DNA from: BPIH01 sp042408925
Lineage (GTDB): Bacteria; Chloroflexota; Limnocylindria; Limnocylindrales; CSP1-4
Direction: 5' to 3'
Assembly (NCBI GenBank): GCA_042408925.1
Contig: JBHOQO010000096.1
Coordinates: forward strand, 1-64,000
DNA: 64,000 nt
Below, in pieces: positions 1 through 7,918 of the stretch; position 1 is the first letter of the stretch; every line of letters starts with the position of its first letter. The translations under genes were made by a program, and so were the position numbers. The notes below the pieces were generated by a model that saw only the letters and a list, made by a program, of their open reading frames with translations, made no database searches and was not told the origin of the DNA.

Positions 1-276
1 GGGGTCGTCGTCGCCCCGCCGGAGGTCACCCGCCGGCTCCGGCGGGCCGTCTGGCTCGCCGAGGTCGAGGGGCTCCTCGTCCGGGCCATCGAGCCCGGCA
101 GTCTCGCCGAGGCCGCCGGGCTCCGCGAGGGCGACGTCGTCGTCGGCGCGGCCGGCCGAGCGATCGACTCGGTGGACGCCCTCCACGCCGTGCTTACGGA
201 GACCGAGCCGCCCTTCGAGCTTCGGATCGTTCGGGGCGTCGAGGAGCGGACCCTGACGATCCGGCCGACGGGATGA
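1..276 (+). CDS. HtrA/DegP-type serine protease, C-terminal PDZ domain (partial)
   Basis: The gene enters from the left edge and ends with TGA at 274-276; 91 residues are visible. They form a PDZ fold as found at the end of HtrA/DegQ periplasmic proteases: a stretch reading EPGSLAEAAGLREGDVVV followed by an AGRAIDSVDAL segment, the usual 'peptide-binding strand, then glycine-rich turn' signature. The catalytic domain is outside the window, so the protease call rests on the PDZ type alone; a PDZ-bearing site-2 protease or other PDZ protein cannot be excluded. Only 7 bases separate it from the convergent aldehyde dehydrogenase gene. Confidence 0.75.
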   Translation, partial: GVVVAPPEVTRRLRRAVWLAEVEGLLVRAIEPGSLAEAAGLREGDVVVGAAGRAIDSVDALHAVLTETEPPFELRIVRGVEERTLTIRPTG

Positions 277-283
277 GCCCGGC

Positions 284-1819
284 TCAGCTCGGCTGGTTGT
301 CGATCTGGGCCCGCTGGAGCCGTCCGGAGAAGTCGACGTAGATCGCCTTCCACTCGGTGTACGTGTCGAGGGCGGCGTGGCCCGCTTCGCGGTGGCCGTT
401 GCCGGTCTCCTTCCAGCCACCGAACGGAAGATGCGTCTCGGCCCCGATCGTGCCGGCGTTCACGTAGACGATCCCGGTCTGGAAGTCGCGCATCGCCCGG
501 AAGGCCCGGTTCACGTCCCGGGTGTAGATCGAGGACGAGAGGCCGTAGCGGGTCTGGTTGAGGGCCGTGATCGCCGCCTCGAAGTCCGGCACCGGGATGA
601 CCGAGAGGACCGGGCCGAAGATCTCCTCCTGGGCGATCCGGGCCATCGGGGCGACCCCGCTGAAGATCGTCGGCTCGAAGAAGTGGCCGTGCTCGAGGCC
701 GGAGCCCGTCGCCCGCCGGCCGCCGCAGACGAGCTCCCCCTCGCCCCGCCCGATCTCGACGTACCGCTCGACCTTCTCGACGGCGGCGGCGTTGACGAGC
801 GGCCCGACATCCGTCGCCGGATCCAGCCCGTCCCCGAGCCGAAGCCGTCGCGCACCGGCCTCCAGGCGGGCGAGAAGCGGCTCGAGGACCGACTCCTCGA
901 CGATGACCCGCGAGCAGGCCGTGCAGCGCTGGCCGGTCGTCCCGAAAGCCGACCAGAGGATCCCCTCCGTCGCGAGGTCGAGGTCGGCGTCGGCGAGGAC
1001 GACGATCCCGTTCTTGCCGCCGAGCTCGAGGGCGAGGCGCTTGAGCCGCGCCCCGGCCCGCTGGGCGATCGCCTTGCCGGTTTCGCTGTGGCCGGTGAAG
1101 CTGACGACCGCGACGTCCGGCGAGTCGACGATGGCGTTGCCGACCTCGCCGCCCGAACCGGTCACGAGGTTGACGGTCCCGGGCGGGAACCCGGCCTCGG
1201 CCATGAGCTCGACGAGGAGGGTCGCGCAGTGGGGCGTGTCCGAGGCCGGCTTGAAGACGACGGTGTTGCCGGTGACGAGGGCCGGCATCATCTTCCAGCA
1301 CGGGATCGCGATCGGGAAGTTCCAGGGCGTGATGATCCCGGCGATCCCGAGCGGCTGGCGGATGCTCATCGCCCACTTGTCGGGGAGCTCCGAGGGGACG
1401 GTGTCGCCGAACATCCGACGCCCTTCGCCGGCCATGAGGAAGGCGATGTCGATCCCCTCCTGGACGTCGCCGCGGGCCTCGGTCAGGACCTTGCCCATCT
1501 CCCGGGTCATCGCCCGGGCGAGGCGCTCCTTGTGCTCGGCGAGGAGCGCCCCGAAGCGGTAGAGGATCTCGCCCCGCTTCGGAGCCGGGGTCCGCTGCCA
1601 CATCGGGAGGGCCGCCTCGGCCGCCCGGATCGCCATGGCCACGTCGGCGGCGGTGCTCGCCTGGAAGCGGCCGATGACGTCGCGGACGTCGGCCGGATTC
1701 CGGCTCTCGAAGGTGCGTCCGGCCACCGATTCGACCCACTCCCCGGCGATGAAGTTCCGGAACGTGGGGACCTCGGCCGCCTCGCGGCCGGCGTTCGGGC
1801 TCGCGGTCGTCACCGTCAT
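284..1819 (-). CDS. NAD(P)-dependent aldehyde dehydrogenase
   Basis: A 511-aa ALDH superfamily enzyme of normal length that oxidises an aldehyde or semialdehyde to the acid. Visible hallmarks are TPWNFP near residue 164 (cofactor pocket), LALELGGKNG with general-base Glu near 265, and GQRCTACSR with nucleophile Cys near 299. The C-terminal HLPFGGWKETGNGHREAG stretch resembles alpha-ketoglutarate-semialdehyde and ALDH7-like dehydrogenases more than classical betaine-aldehyde enzymes. The ATG is chosen because it has a strong GGAAGGAG site upstream and overlaps the stop of the 55-aa gene (ATGA). It lies downstream of thiolase, suggesting a carbonyl or semialdehyde step of acyl-CoA breakdown. 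It is also the only candidate succinate-semialdehyde dehydrogenase in the window. Substrate not determined. Confidence 0.93.
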   Translation of the reverse strand: MTVTTASPNAGREAAEVPTFRNFIAGEWVESVAGRTFESRNPADVRDVIGRFQASTAADVAMAIRAAEAALPMWQRTPAPKRGEILYRFGALLAEHKERLARAMTREMGKVLTEARGDVQEGIDIAFLMAGEGRRMFGDTVPSELPDKWAMSIRQPLGIAGIITPWNFPIAIPCWKMMPALVTGNTVVFKPASDTPHCATLLVELMAEAGFPPGTVNLVTGSGGEVGNAIVDSPDVAVVSFTGHSETGKAIAQRAGARLKRLALELGGKNGIVVLADADLDLATEGILWSAFGTTGQRCTACSRVIVEESVLEPLLARLEAGARRLRLGDGLDPATDVGPLVNAAAVEKVERYVEIGRGEGELVCGGRRATGSGLEHGHFFEPTIFSGVAPMARIAQEEIFGPVLSVIPVPDFEAAITALNQTRYGLSSSIYTRDVNRAFRAMRDFQTGIVYVNAGTIGAETHLPFGGWKETGNGHREAGHAALDTYTEWKAIYVDFSGRLQRAQIDNQPS

Positions 1820-1983
1820 CGATCGACTCCTTCCAAGCGGGCGAGGAGGCGCTGGACCTCGGCCAGTTCGTCGGCCTCCTCGCGACCCAGGGTCGAGGCG
1901 AGGAGGCGGAGGGCGGTGCGGATGAGCTCGAGTTCGGCAGGGGTGAGCTCGAGGCTCGTGCGCTCGGCTTCGATCTCGCTCAT
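1816..1983 (-). CDS. Small conserved-looking helical protein, 55 aa
   Basis: A 55-residue, strongly acidic, Leu/Glu/Ala-rich protein (starts MSEIEAERTSLEL, ends ARLEGVDR), predicted to be two amphipathic helices. No family recognised. It sits between thiolase and aldehyde dehydrogenase: its start follows the thiolase stop by 11 bases, with the GAGG of the thiolase stop region as ribosome-binding site, and its TGA overlaps the ALDH ATG (ATGA). Tight coupling on both sides argues that it is translated and may assist the neighbouring enzymes, which is inference. Confidence 0.7.
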   Translation of the reverse strand: MSEIEAERTSLELTPAELELIRTALRLLASTLGREEADELAEVQRLLARLEGVDR

Positions 1984-1994
1984 CGTCGGGGACC

Positions 1995-3239
1995 TCAAAC
2001 GCGCTCGAAGGCCATCGCCACCGAGCCGCCGCCGCCGAGGCAGAGGGTCGCCAGCCCGTAGCGCCCGCCCCGCCGCCGCAGCTCGTGGAGGAGCGTCGCC
2101 ACGATCCGGGCGCCGGACGCCCCGATGGGATGGCCGAGGGCGATCGCGCCGCCGTTGACGTTCGTCTTCGACCAGTCGAAGCCGAGCTCGCGGCCGTCGG
2201 CCAGGGTCTGGGCGGCGAAGGCCTCGTTGATCTCGACGAGGTCGAAGGCCTCCATCGGGAGCTCGATCCGCTCGAGGAGGCGCCGGACCCCCTCGACGGG
2301 GGCGAGGAAGAGCCACTTCGGGGCGACCTCGGCCTGGGCGTAGCCGACGATCCGGGCCAGGGGCCGGAGGGCGTACCGCTCGACGATCCGTTCCGAGACG
2401 ACGACCGTCGCGGCGGCGCCGTCGGTGATCCCGGGCGCATTCCCGGCCGTGACCGTCCCCTCCGTCGCCCCGCCCCGATCCGGCTCGTCGGGGAGCGGGA
2501 AGACCGGCCGGAGCCGGGCGAGGGCCTCGAGGCTCGTGTCCCGGCGGGGGTTCTCGTCGACCTCGACGAGGGTCTCGTTCCCCTTCGCACCGCGGACCGG
2601 CACCGGAACGATCTCGTCCTGGAAGCGCCCGGCGTCGATGGCGGCGATGGCCCGGCGGTGGCTCTCGAGGGCGTAGGCGTCCTGGTCGGCCCGGCTGATC
2701 CGGCGGGCGATGGCGACCCGTTCGGCGTGGGTCCCCATGTGGCAGCCCTCGAAGGCGCACATGAGCCCGTCGACGAGGGTCGCGTCGAGGACCTCGCCGT
2801 GGCCGAGCCGGTAGCCGAAGCGGGCCTTCGGAAGCAGGTACGGCGCGGCGCTCATGTTCTCCATTCCGCCGGCCACGACGACCTCGGCGTCGCCGGCCCG
2901 GATCTCGGCGGCGGCGAGCATGATTGCCTTGAGCCCCGAGCCGCAGACCCGATTGATCGTCGTCGCGCTCGTCGTCTCGGGGAGGCCGCCGGCGAGAGCA
3001 GCCTGGCGGGCCGGGGCCTGTCCGGCGCCGGCCTGGAGGACCTGGCCCATGAGGACCTCGTCGATCGGGGTCCCCTCGGGCAGGCCGGACCGCTCGACGG
3101 CGGCCCGGATCGCGACCCCGCCGAGGACCGTCGCCGGCGTCGTCGAGAGGCCGCCGCCGAACTTCCCGATCGGGGTTCGGGCGGCCGAGACGACGAAGAC
3201 CGCGCCGTTCGGGCCGGTCGGCCGGGAACGCTCGTCCAT
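1995..3239 (-). CDS. Acetyl-CoA C-acyltransferase (thiolase)
   Basis: A 414-aa thiolase II-type enzyme that condenses or cleaves acyl-CoA and acetyl-CoA. The active-site nucleophile lies in NRVCGSG (Cys about 99), the catalytic His in ALGHPIGASG (about 370) and the second Cys in LCLGGGG (about 400), so all three catalytic residues are present. Length is typical (about 390-410) with a short N-terminal addition. No ribosome-binding site precedes the ATG; instead TAGATT sits 7 bases upstream, suggesting a leaderless message. First gene of a thiolase / 55-aa protein / ALDH unit. It could serve beta-oxidation or acetoacetyl-CoA turnover; the sequence does not separate the two. Confidence 0.95.
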   Translation of the reverse strand: MDERSRPTGPNGAVFVVSAARTPIGKFGGGLSTTPATVLGGVAIRAAVERSGLPEGTPIDEVLMGQVLQAGAGQAPARQAALAGGLPETTSATTINRVCGSGLKAIMLAAAEIRAGDAEVVVAGGMENMSAAPYLLPKARFGYRLGHGEVLDATLVDGLMCAFEGCHMGTHAERVAIARRISRADQDAYALESHRRAIAAIDAGRFQDEIVPVPVRGAKGNETLVEVDENPRRDTSLEALARLRPVFPLPDEPDRGGATEGTVTAGNAPGITDGAAATVVVSERIVERYALRPLARIVGYAQAEVAPKWLFLAPVEGVRRLLERIELPMEAFDLVEINEAFAAQTLADGRELGFDWSKTNVNGGAIALGHPIGASGARIVATLLHELRRRGGRYGLATLCLGGGGSVAMAFERV

Positions 3240-3246
3240 GGCCCGG

Positions 3247-3252
3247 AATCTA
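3247..3252 (-). promoter_or_regulatory. -10 element of thiolase gene (leaderless)
   Basis: TAGATT on the minus strand, 7 bases before the thiolase ATG. This spacing would put the transcription start at or near the A of ATG. No convincing TTGACA-like -35 is seen. Confidence 0.5.
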
Positions 3253-3344
3253 CACCCGGGACCGGCGGCGATGATCGCGCGCACGGTCGACGGCGGGACG
3301 GCCGGCCCTGGACAGATCGGCCCGCGGCGGCCAGACTCCGGCTC

Positions 3345-4181
3345 GTGGCCGACGACGATCCCCGCCCCACCGACAGCCGCCCCGCCGGGGTCCGGGTCGG
3401 GACCTGCGGCTGGCAGTACCGCGACTGGCGGGGTCGCTTTTACCCGCCCGGGCTCGCCGCGAACCGCTGGCTCGCCTACTACGCAACGGTCTTCCCGGCG
3501 GTCGAGGTCGACGCCAGCTTCTACCGCCTCCCGACCGAGGCGGCGATCGCGGCCTGGCGGCGGACAGCCGCCGAGCACCCGAGCTTCCGGTTCGCCCTCA
3601 AGGGCTCGCGCCTCGTCACCCACGTCCGGCGGCTCGTCGACTGCCGGGCTGAAGTCCGGCGCTTCGTCGAGCGCGTCGGGCCGCTCGCCGAGGCCGGCGC
3701 CGTCGCCTTCCTGCTCTGGCAGCTGCCGCCGAGCCTCCGCCGCGATCCGCCCCGCCTCGCCGACTTCCTCGGGCTCCTGGCGGCGGAAGCCTCCCGGTTC
3801 CGCCACGTCGTCGAGTTCCGCCACCCCTCCTGGCTGACCGACGACGTCCTCGCCGACCTCGCCGCGGCCCGGGTCGCCTGCTGCTGGGTCAGCTCGACGC
3901 TCATGCCCCCGGCGGCGCCGCGGACGACCGATCTCGTCGCCCTCCGCTTCCACGGCCTCGCCGGCGGCTGGGCCCACGACTACACCGACGCCGAGCTCCG
4001 GCCCTGGGCCGAGCGGCTCCGGGCGGCCGCACTCGCTGGCTGCGAGGCCTACGCCTTCTTCAACAACGACACCCTCGCCCTCGCCCCGAAGAACGCCCGC
4101 CGGCTCGTCGAGATCCTCGGCGACGCGGCGGTCGCCTGGCCGCCGGCGGGGGCGGGTTCGGGAGCGGGACCCCGTCCCTGA
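3345..4181 (+). CDS. DUF72 family protein
   Basis: A 278-aa DUF72 (YecE-like) protein, TIM-barrel fold, function not established. The family's opening VGTCGWQYRDWRGRFYPP motif, the VEVDASFYRLP strand, the VEFRHPSW strand and the C-terminal AYAFFNNDTLALAPKNARRL are all visible. GTG at 3345 is the best start: it gives the family's usual N-terminus; an upstream extension would only be out-of-family sequence. It is divergent from thiolase (105 bp between starts) and ends 12 bp from the convergent dehydrogenase. A second DUF72 gene lies at 54871-55983. Confidence 0.88.
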   Translation: MADDDPRPTDSRPAGVRVGTCGWQYRDWRGRFYPPGLAANRWLAYYATVFPAVEVDASFYRLPTEAAIAAWRRTAAEHPSFRFALKGSRLVTHVRRLVDCRAEVRRFVERVGPLAEAGAVAFLLWQLPPSLRRDPPRLADFLGLLAAEASRFRHVVEFRHPSWLTDDVLADLAAARVACCWVSSTLMPPAAPRTTDLVALRFHGLAGGWAHDYTDAELRPWAERLRAAALAGCEAYAFFNNDTLALAPKNARRLVEILGDAAVAWPPAGAGSGAGPRP

Positions 4182-4193
4182 CCTCGGCGGCGA

Positions 4194-5063
4194 TTAGCCT
4201 CGCTCCCGAGGGTACGTGTAGAAGCCGCGACCCGTCTTCTGGCCGAGGTGGCCGGCGGCCACGAGATCCTCGAGGCGGCGGGGCGGGCGGAACTGCTCGC
4301 CGCCGAGGCCCTCGTGGAGGACCCGCATGACGTTGAGACAGACGTCGAGGCCGATGAAGTCGGCGAGCTCGAGGGGGCCCATCGGGTGGTTCAGGCCGAT
4401 ACGCGCACCCGTGTCGATGTCCTCGGCCGTGCCGACCCCGGCCTCGTAGGCCCGGATCGCCTCGGCGAGGAACGGCATAAGGATCCGATTGACGATGAAC
4501 CCCGGTCGATCGGCGGCGACGATGACCTGCTTGCCGAGGGCGTGCGCGAGCTCCCGGATCGCCTCGACGACGGCCGGCTCGGTCTCCGGTCCCGGGATGA
4601 GCTCGACGAGGGGCATGACCGGGACGGGGCTGAAGAAGTGCATCCCGAGGAAGCGCCGCCGCCGTTCCGGGCCGACCGCCTCGGCCAGCCGGCCGATCGA
4701 GATCGACGACGTGTTCGTGGCGAAGATCGTCTCCGGGCGGGCGAGACGATCGAGTTCGGCGAAGAGCCCCTGCTTGACGGCGACGTCCTCGAAGACCGCC
4801 TCGACGACGAGGTCGGCCTCGGCGACCCGGCCGATCTCGGCGACGGCCTCGATTCGCTCGAGGACGGCGTCGCGCTCACCCGACGTCAGTCGGCTCTTCG
4901 CCACCGCTCGGTCGAGATTGCCGGCGATCCTCTCTCGGCCGGTCCGAGCCCGCTCGAGCTCCGGTTCGTAGAGGACGACCCGCCGCCCTGCGGCGGCAAG
5001 GACCTGGGCGATGCCGTGGCCCATGAGGCCGGCCCCGGCAACGAAGACGGTGTCGATCGACAT
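4194..5063 (-). CDS. 3-hydroxyacyl-CoA (3-hydroxybutyryl-CoA) dehydrogenase
   Basis: A 289-aa, NAD-dependent 3-hydroxyacyl-CoA dehydrogenase, the oxidation step before thiolase. An N-terminal Rossmann motif GAGLMGHG is at residues 10-17, the catalytic-pair region reads FATNTSS and LGMHFFSPVPVMPLVE (catalytic His), and the C-terminal domain carries GFIVNRILMPFL and NHPMGPLELADFIGLD. Single-domain length matches the Hbd/PaaH type rather than the large FadB. An AGGGAGGAT site precedes the ATG. It is last in a unit with the mutase cobalamin subunit and MeaB (28-bp gap), linking hydroxyacyl-CoA oxidation with propionyl/methylmalonyl-CoA handling. Confidence 0.95.
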   Translation of the reverse strand: MSIDTVFVAGAGLMGHGIAQVLAAAGRRVVLYEPELERARTGRERIAGNLDRAVAKSRLTSGERDAVLERIEAVAEIGRVAEADLVVEAVFEDVAVKQGLFAELDRLARPETIFATNTSSISIGRLAEAVGPERRRRFLGMHFFSPVPVMPLVELIPGPETEPAVVEAIRELAHALGKQVIVAADRPGFIVNRILMPFLAEAIRAYEAGVGTAEDIDTGARIGLNHPMGPLELADFIGLDVCLNVMRVLHEGLGGEQFRPPRRLEDLVAAGHLGQKTGRGFYTYPRERG

Positions 5064-5091
5064 GGCCGATCCTCCCTGTGTGCGTCCCCCG

Positions 5092-6201
5092 TCAGCTCGT
5101 CCGGCCCCCGGCCTCCCTCGCGCCGGCGAGGAGGGCGAGGAGCCGGTCGGCGGCGGCGTAGGGATCGAGGCGGTGCTCGGCGACGGCCTCGACGATCGCC
5201 TCGGCGGCCCCGGCCATCTCGGCGCCGCCGAGACGCTCCCGAGCCCGCTCGACGACGATCGTCCAGACTTGGGCGCTTGCTCGGGCTCGCCGGGCCGCCG
5301 CGACCGCGCCGTCGTCGGACCCGGCGCGACGGTGGCGGTCGATGGCGGCGAGGAGCTCGGGAACACCCTCGCCGGTGGCGGCGGTCGTGACGAGGACCTC
5401 GGGGCGCTTCGGGCGAGGGCGGTCGGGCGCCGCGGCGGCGTCGGTTGCACCTCGAGCCACCGGCTCGGGGACCGGCGCCGCGCCCGCTCGATGGTGGGCC
5501 CGCTCGGCCGCCGATTCGGCCGCGACCGCCGCCGCGGAGAGCATCGCCCGGAGCTGCGCCGCCGTCCGCTGCGCCCCCGGTCGATCGCCCTTGTTCACGA
5601 CGACGATGTCGGCGACCTCCAGGAGGCCCGCCTTGATCGCCTGGATCTCGTCGCCCATCTCGGGCGCCTCGAGGACGACGGTCGTGTCCGCGGCCGCCGC
5701 GACCTCGACCTCGCTCTGCCCGGCTCCGACGGTCTCGAGGAAGACGACCTCGAAGCCGACGGCGTCGAGGACCGCCGCCGCCGCGCCCGAGGTCGCCGCC
5801 AGGCCGCCGGCGTGACCCCGGGCCGCCATCGAGCGGATGAAGACGTCGGGGTCCTCGGCGTACGCCTGCATCCGGACCCGGTCGCCGAGGATCGCGCCGC
5901 CGCTGATCGGGCTCGAGGGATCGACGGCGATGACCCCGACCGACCGGCCGACCGAGCGGAGCTCGCCGATGAGGGCCGCGACGAGGGTGCTCTTCCCCGC
6001 CCCGGGCGGCCCGGTGATCCCGACGAGGTGGGCCCGGCCGGCCTTCGGGTAGAGGAGGCGGAGGGCCGGTTCCGCTACGGCGGTCCGGTTCTCGACCTCG
6101 GTGAGGAGACGGGCGAGGGCCCGCCGGTCGCCGGCGAGGGCCGCCTCGGCGAGGGCGACGCCGCGGGCGACCGGATCGGCGGTGCGCGACGGGACGGCCA
6201 C
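5092..6201 (-). CDS. meaB: Methylmalonyl-CoA mutase-associated GTPase MeaB
   Basis: A 369-aa G3E-family P-loop GTPase that protects and reloads B12-dependent mutases. The Walker A GPPGAGKS is at about 64-71, switch regions read AVDPSSPISGGAILGDRVRM and FLETVGAGQSE, and the base-recognition motif is VVNKGD. The GTG start lies 3 bases after the stop of the cobalamin-subunit gene, so the two are translationally coupled. An Ala/Pro-rich stretch of roughly 45 residues (about 235-285) is inserted before the C-terminal helical dimerisation part, making it slightly longer than the usual 320-340 residues. The family (MeaB/ArgK) and its neighbour agree on the role. Confidence 0.95.
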   Translation of the reverse strand: MAVPSRTADPVARGVALAEAALAGDRRALARLLTEVENRTAVAEPALRLLYPKAGRAHLVGITGPPGAGKSTLVAALIGELRSVGRSVGVIAVDPSSPISGGAILGDRVRMQAYAEDPDVFIRSMAARGHAGGLAATSGAAAAVLDAVGFEVVFLETVGAGQSEVEVAAAADTTVVLEAPEMGDEIQAIKAGLLEVADIVVVNKGDRPGAQRTAAQLRAMLSAAAVAAESAAERAHHRAGAAPVPEPVARGATDAAAAPDRPRPKRPEVLVTTAATGEGVPELLAAIDRHRRAGSDDGAVAAARRARASAQVWTIVVERARERLGGAEMAGAAEAIVEAVAEHRLDPYAAADRLLALLAGAREAGGRTS

Positions 6202-6204
6202 CGG

Positions 6205-6606
6205 CTACGCCCGCCGGACGTTGGCCCGGATGAAGTCGGCAACCTCGCGGATCGTCGTCCCGGGGCCGAAGACCTCGGCGATCCCGGCGGCTTTGAGGGC
6301 CGGAATGTCGTCGTCGGGGATGATGCCGCCGGCGGTGACGAGGACGTCGTCGAGCCCCTTCTCGCGGAGGAGGCGGGTCACCTTCGGGAGGAGCGTCATG
6401 TGCGCCCCGGAGAGGATCGAGAGCCCGACGACGTCCACGTCCTCCTGGAGGGCGGCCGCCACGATCATCTCGGGCGTCTGGCGGAGGCCGGTGTAGATGA
6501 CCTCGAAGCCCTCGTCGCGGAGGCCCCGGGCGAGGACCTTCGCCCCCCGATCGTGGCCGTCGAGGCCGGGTTTCGCGATGAGGACCTTGATCGGCCGCTC
6601 GCTCAT
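6205..6606 (-). CDS. mcmA2: Methylmalonyl-CoA mutase, cobalamin-binding subunit (split type)
   Basis: A 133-aa stand-alone B12-binding domain. The DxHxxG cobalamin motif is seen as DGHDRG at 16-21 with axial-ligand His18, followed by VGLSILSGAH and AGGIIPDDD, the other two B12-fold signatures. In fused mutases this domain is the C-terminal part of the large subunit; here it is a separate gene, as in split archaeal and some bacterial enzymes. The catalytic partner is not adjacent but at 16958-18721. No ribosome-binding site; TACAAT lies 7 bases before ATG. It could in principle serve a different acyl-CoA mutase. Confidence 0.93.
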   Translation of the reverse strand: MSERPIKVLIAKPGLDGHDRGAKVLARGLRDEGFEVIYTGLRQTPEMIVAAALQEDVDVVGLSILSGAHMTLLPKVTRLLREKGLDDVLVTAGGIIPDDDIPALKAAGIAEVFGPGTTIREVADFIRANVRRA

Positions 6607-6613
6607 GGCGGCG

Positions 6614-6619
6614 ATTGTA
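6614..6619 (-). promoter_or_regulatory. -10 element of mcmA2-meaB-hbd unit (leaderless)
   Basis: TACAAT (5 of 6 consensus bases) on the minus strand, 7 bases before the ATG, with no purine-rich site between. One of the clearest leaderless-type starts in the window. Confidence 0.6.
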
Positions 6620-6762
6620 CGGCGCCCCCGCGGCTGGTTCTGGGGAGGCGAGGCTCATGGGGACCCTGCGTCCCGGCGGGAGCGCGGGAGGGGACTGGCG
6701 TCTCGACAGGGCCGTGGCCGACCGACGATCCGTCCCCCCGGGCCGCGTTCACCCCCGAACGC

Positions 6763-7671
6763 CTACGGCTCGAAGGGGTGCCGCAGCCGGGCCAGGGTCG
6801 GAAGGACGGCCGCCGCCCCGACGACCGCCAGCCCGCCCGCACCGACGAACACCGCCCTCGGCCCTGCCGCCGCGGCCAGAGCCCCGGCAAGGAACTGCGA
6901 GACAGCACCCGCCCCGAAGGACATGCGGAGGACAAAGCTCATCGCCCGGCCCAATTGCTCCGTTGGGGCCCAGGACTGGATGAGGGTCACGATGACGACG
7001 TTCGCGACACCGGAGCCACCACCGGCGACGACGAGAAGGATGAGCGCAAGGGTCAGGTTCGGCGTCAGCCCGACGAGCACAAGCGCCCCTGCACACGCGA
7101 ATAGCGCGAGACCGGCGGTCAGGGCGTAGAGCGCCGCCACGAGCACGAGCGACGGTGCTGGTCCGAGAAGCGCGGTCGAGGCGCCGCCGAGCGCCGGGGC
7201 CACAAAGTTAACGACGTTCATACCACCTTGGAGCGCAGCGTTCGCCGGGGCGAGCCGCTCCCGAGCCACGAGTCCGGGGAGTACCGCCAACTCTGCCGGA
7301 TACTGGACGGCACTGGCGACCCCAAGGGCCACCGCCGCCACGAAGAGGGGCCAGCCTCCAGCCGCCACCCCGAGCGCCGCGCCCAACGCGAGGACGGTCA
7401 GGGCCTTCGTGAGCGAGGCGCCGATGATGCTGCGCCGAGGACCGGCACGGTCGACGAGCAAACCGCCGACGGGCAGAAGCGCGGTTCGAACAGTCGCGAA
7501 GAGGCCGACGAGGAACCCGAGCGCGAGGGGTGATCCCGTCCGTTCCAGGACGAGCCAGGCAATGGCGAGCGCAAAGACGCCGTCGCCGAGGAGCGACAGG
7601 AGGAGCGCCCCGACGACGGCGCCAACGCGGACGAGTTCTCGTCGCCCGAGACCCTCGGGGGTCGAAGTCAC
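6763..7671 (-). CDS. MFS-type exporter, apparently lacking two central membrane helices
   Basis: A 302-aa major-facilitator protein; relatives are usually about 400 aa with 12 helices. Helices 1-6 are recognisable (first VGALLLSLLGDGVFALAIAW, loop VDRAGPRR between helices 2 and 3). After LYALTAGLALFA the sequence jumps directly to a segment resembling helices 9-10 (LTLALILLVVAGGGSGVANV), followed by two more, so about 10 helices remain. The GTG start overlaps the stop of the 70-aa upstream frame (GTGA). Codon use is somewhat richer in A-ending codons than neighbours, possibly from transfer. Likely substrate class drug or siderophore-like; function may be lost. Confidence 0.75.
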   Translation of the reverse strand: MTSTPEGLGRRELVRVGAVVGALLLSLLGDGVFALAIAWLVLERTGSPLALGFLVGLFATVRTALLPVGGLLVDRAGPRRSIIGASLTKALTVLALGAALGVAAGGWPLFVAAVALGVASAVQYPAELAVLPGLVARERLAPANAALQGGMNVVNFVAPALGGASTALLGPAPSLVLVAALYALTAGLALFACAGALVLVGLTPNLTLALILLVVAGGGSGVANVVIVTLIQSWAPTEQLGRAMSFVLRMSFGAGAVSQFLAGALAAAAGPRAVFVGAGGLAVVGAAAVLPTLARLRHPFEP

Positions 7672-7880
7672 CGAGCGGCGACGGCTTCGGCTACGGCGAC
7701 GCCATCCGGCGCCGGCCAACCGAGACCCTCGCCGTCCCAGGCGAGTCGGACCACGTCGGAGATCTCATGCGTCAGACGAGCCACGGCCAGAACCTCACCG
7801 ACATACCAGGCGGCGACCTCTCGGGGTGCCCAGCAACGTCGTCGAACGCGCCGAGCTTGGGCTCGGACGCCCGCGCTCAT
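7668..7880 (-). CDS. Hypothetical 70-aa protein upstream of MFS gene
   Basis: An open frame of 70 residues, Arg-rich at the start and with a more protein-like second half (YVGEVLAVARLTHEISDVV, then AWDGEGLGWPAPDG). Its TGA overlaps the GTG of the MFS gene, the only real support that it is translated. No family recognised. It could equally be the remnant of a longer gene, since the neighbouring carrier also looks damaged. Confidence 0.35.
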   Translation of the reverse strand: MSAGVRAQARRVRRRCWAPREVAAWYVGEVLAVARLTHEISDVVRLAWDGEGLGWPAPDGVAVAEAVAAR

Positions 7881-7918
7881 GCCCGAGACGTCGCTTGTAC
7901 GGCGGCCAAGGGTGCATC

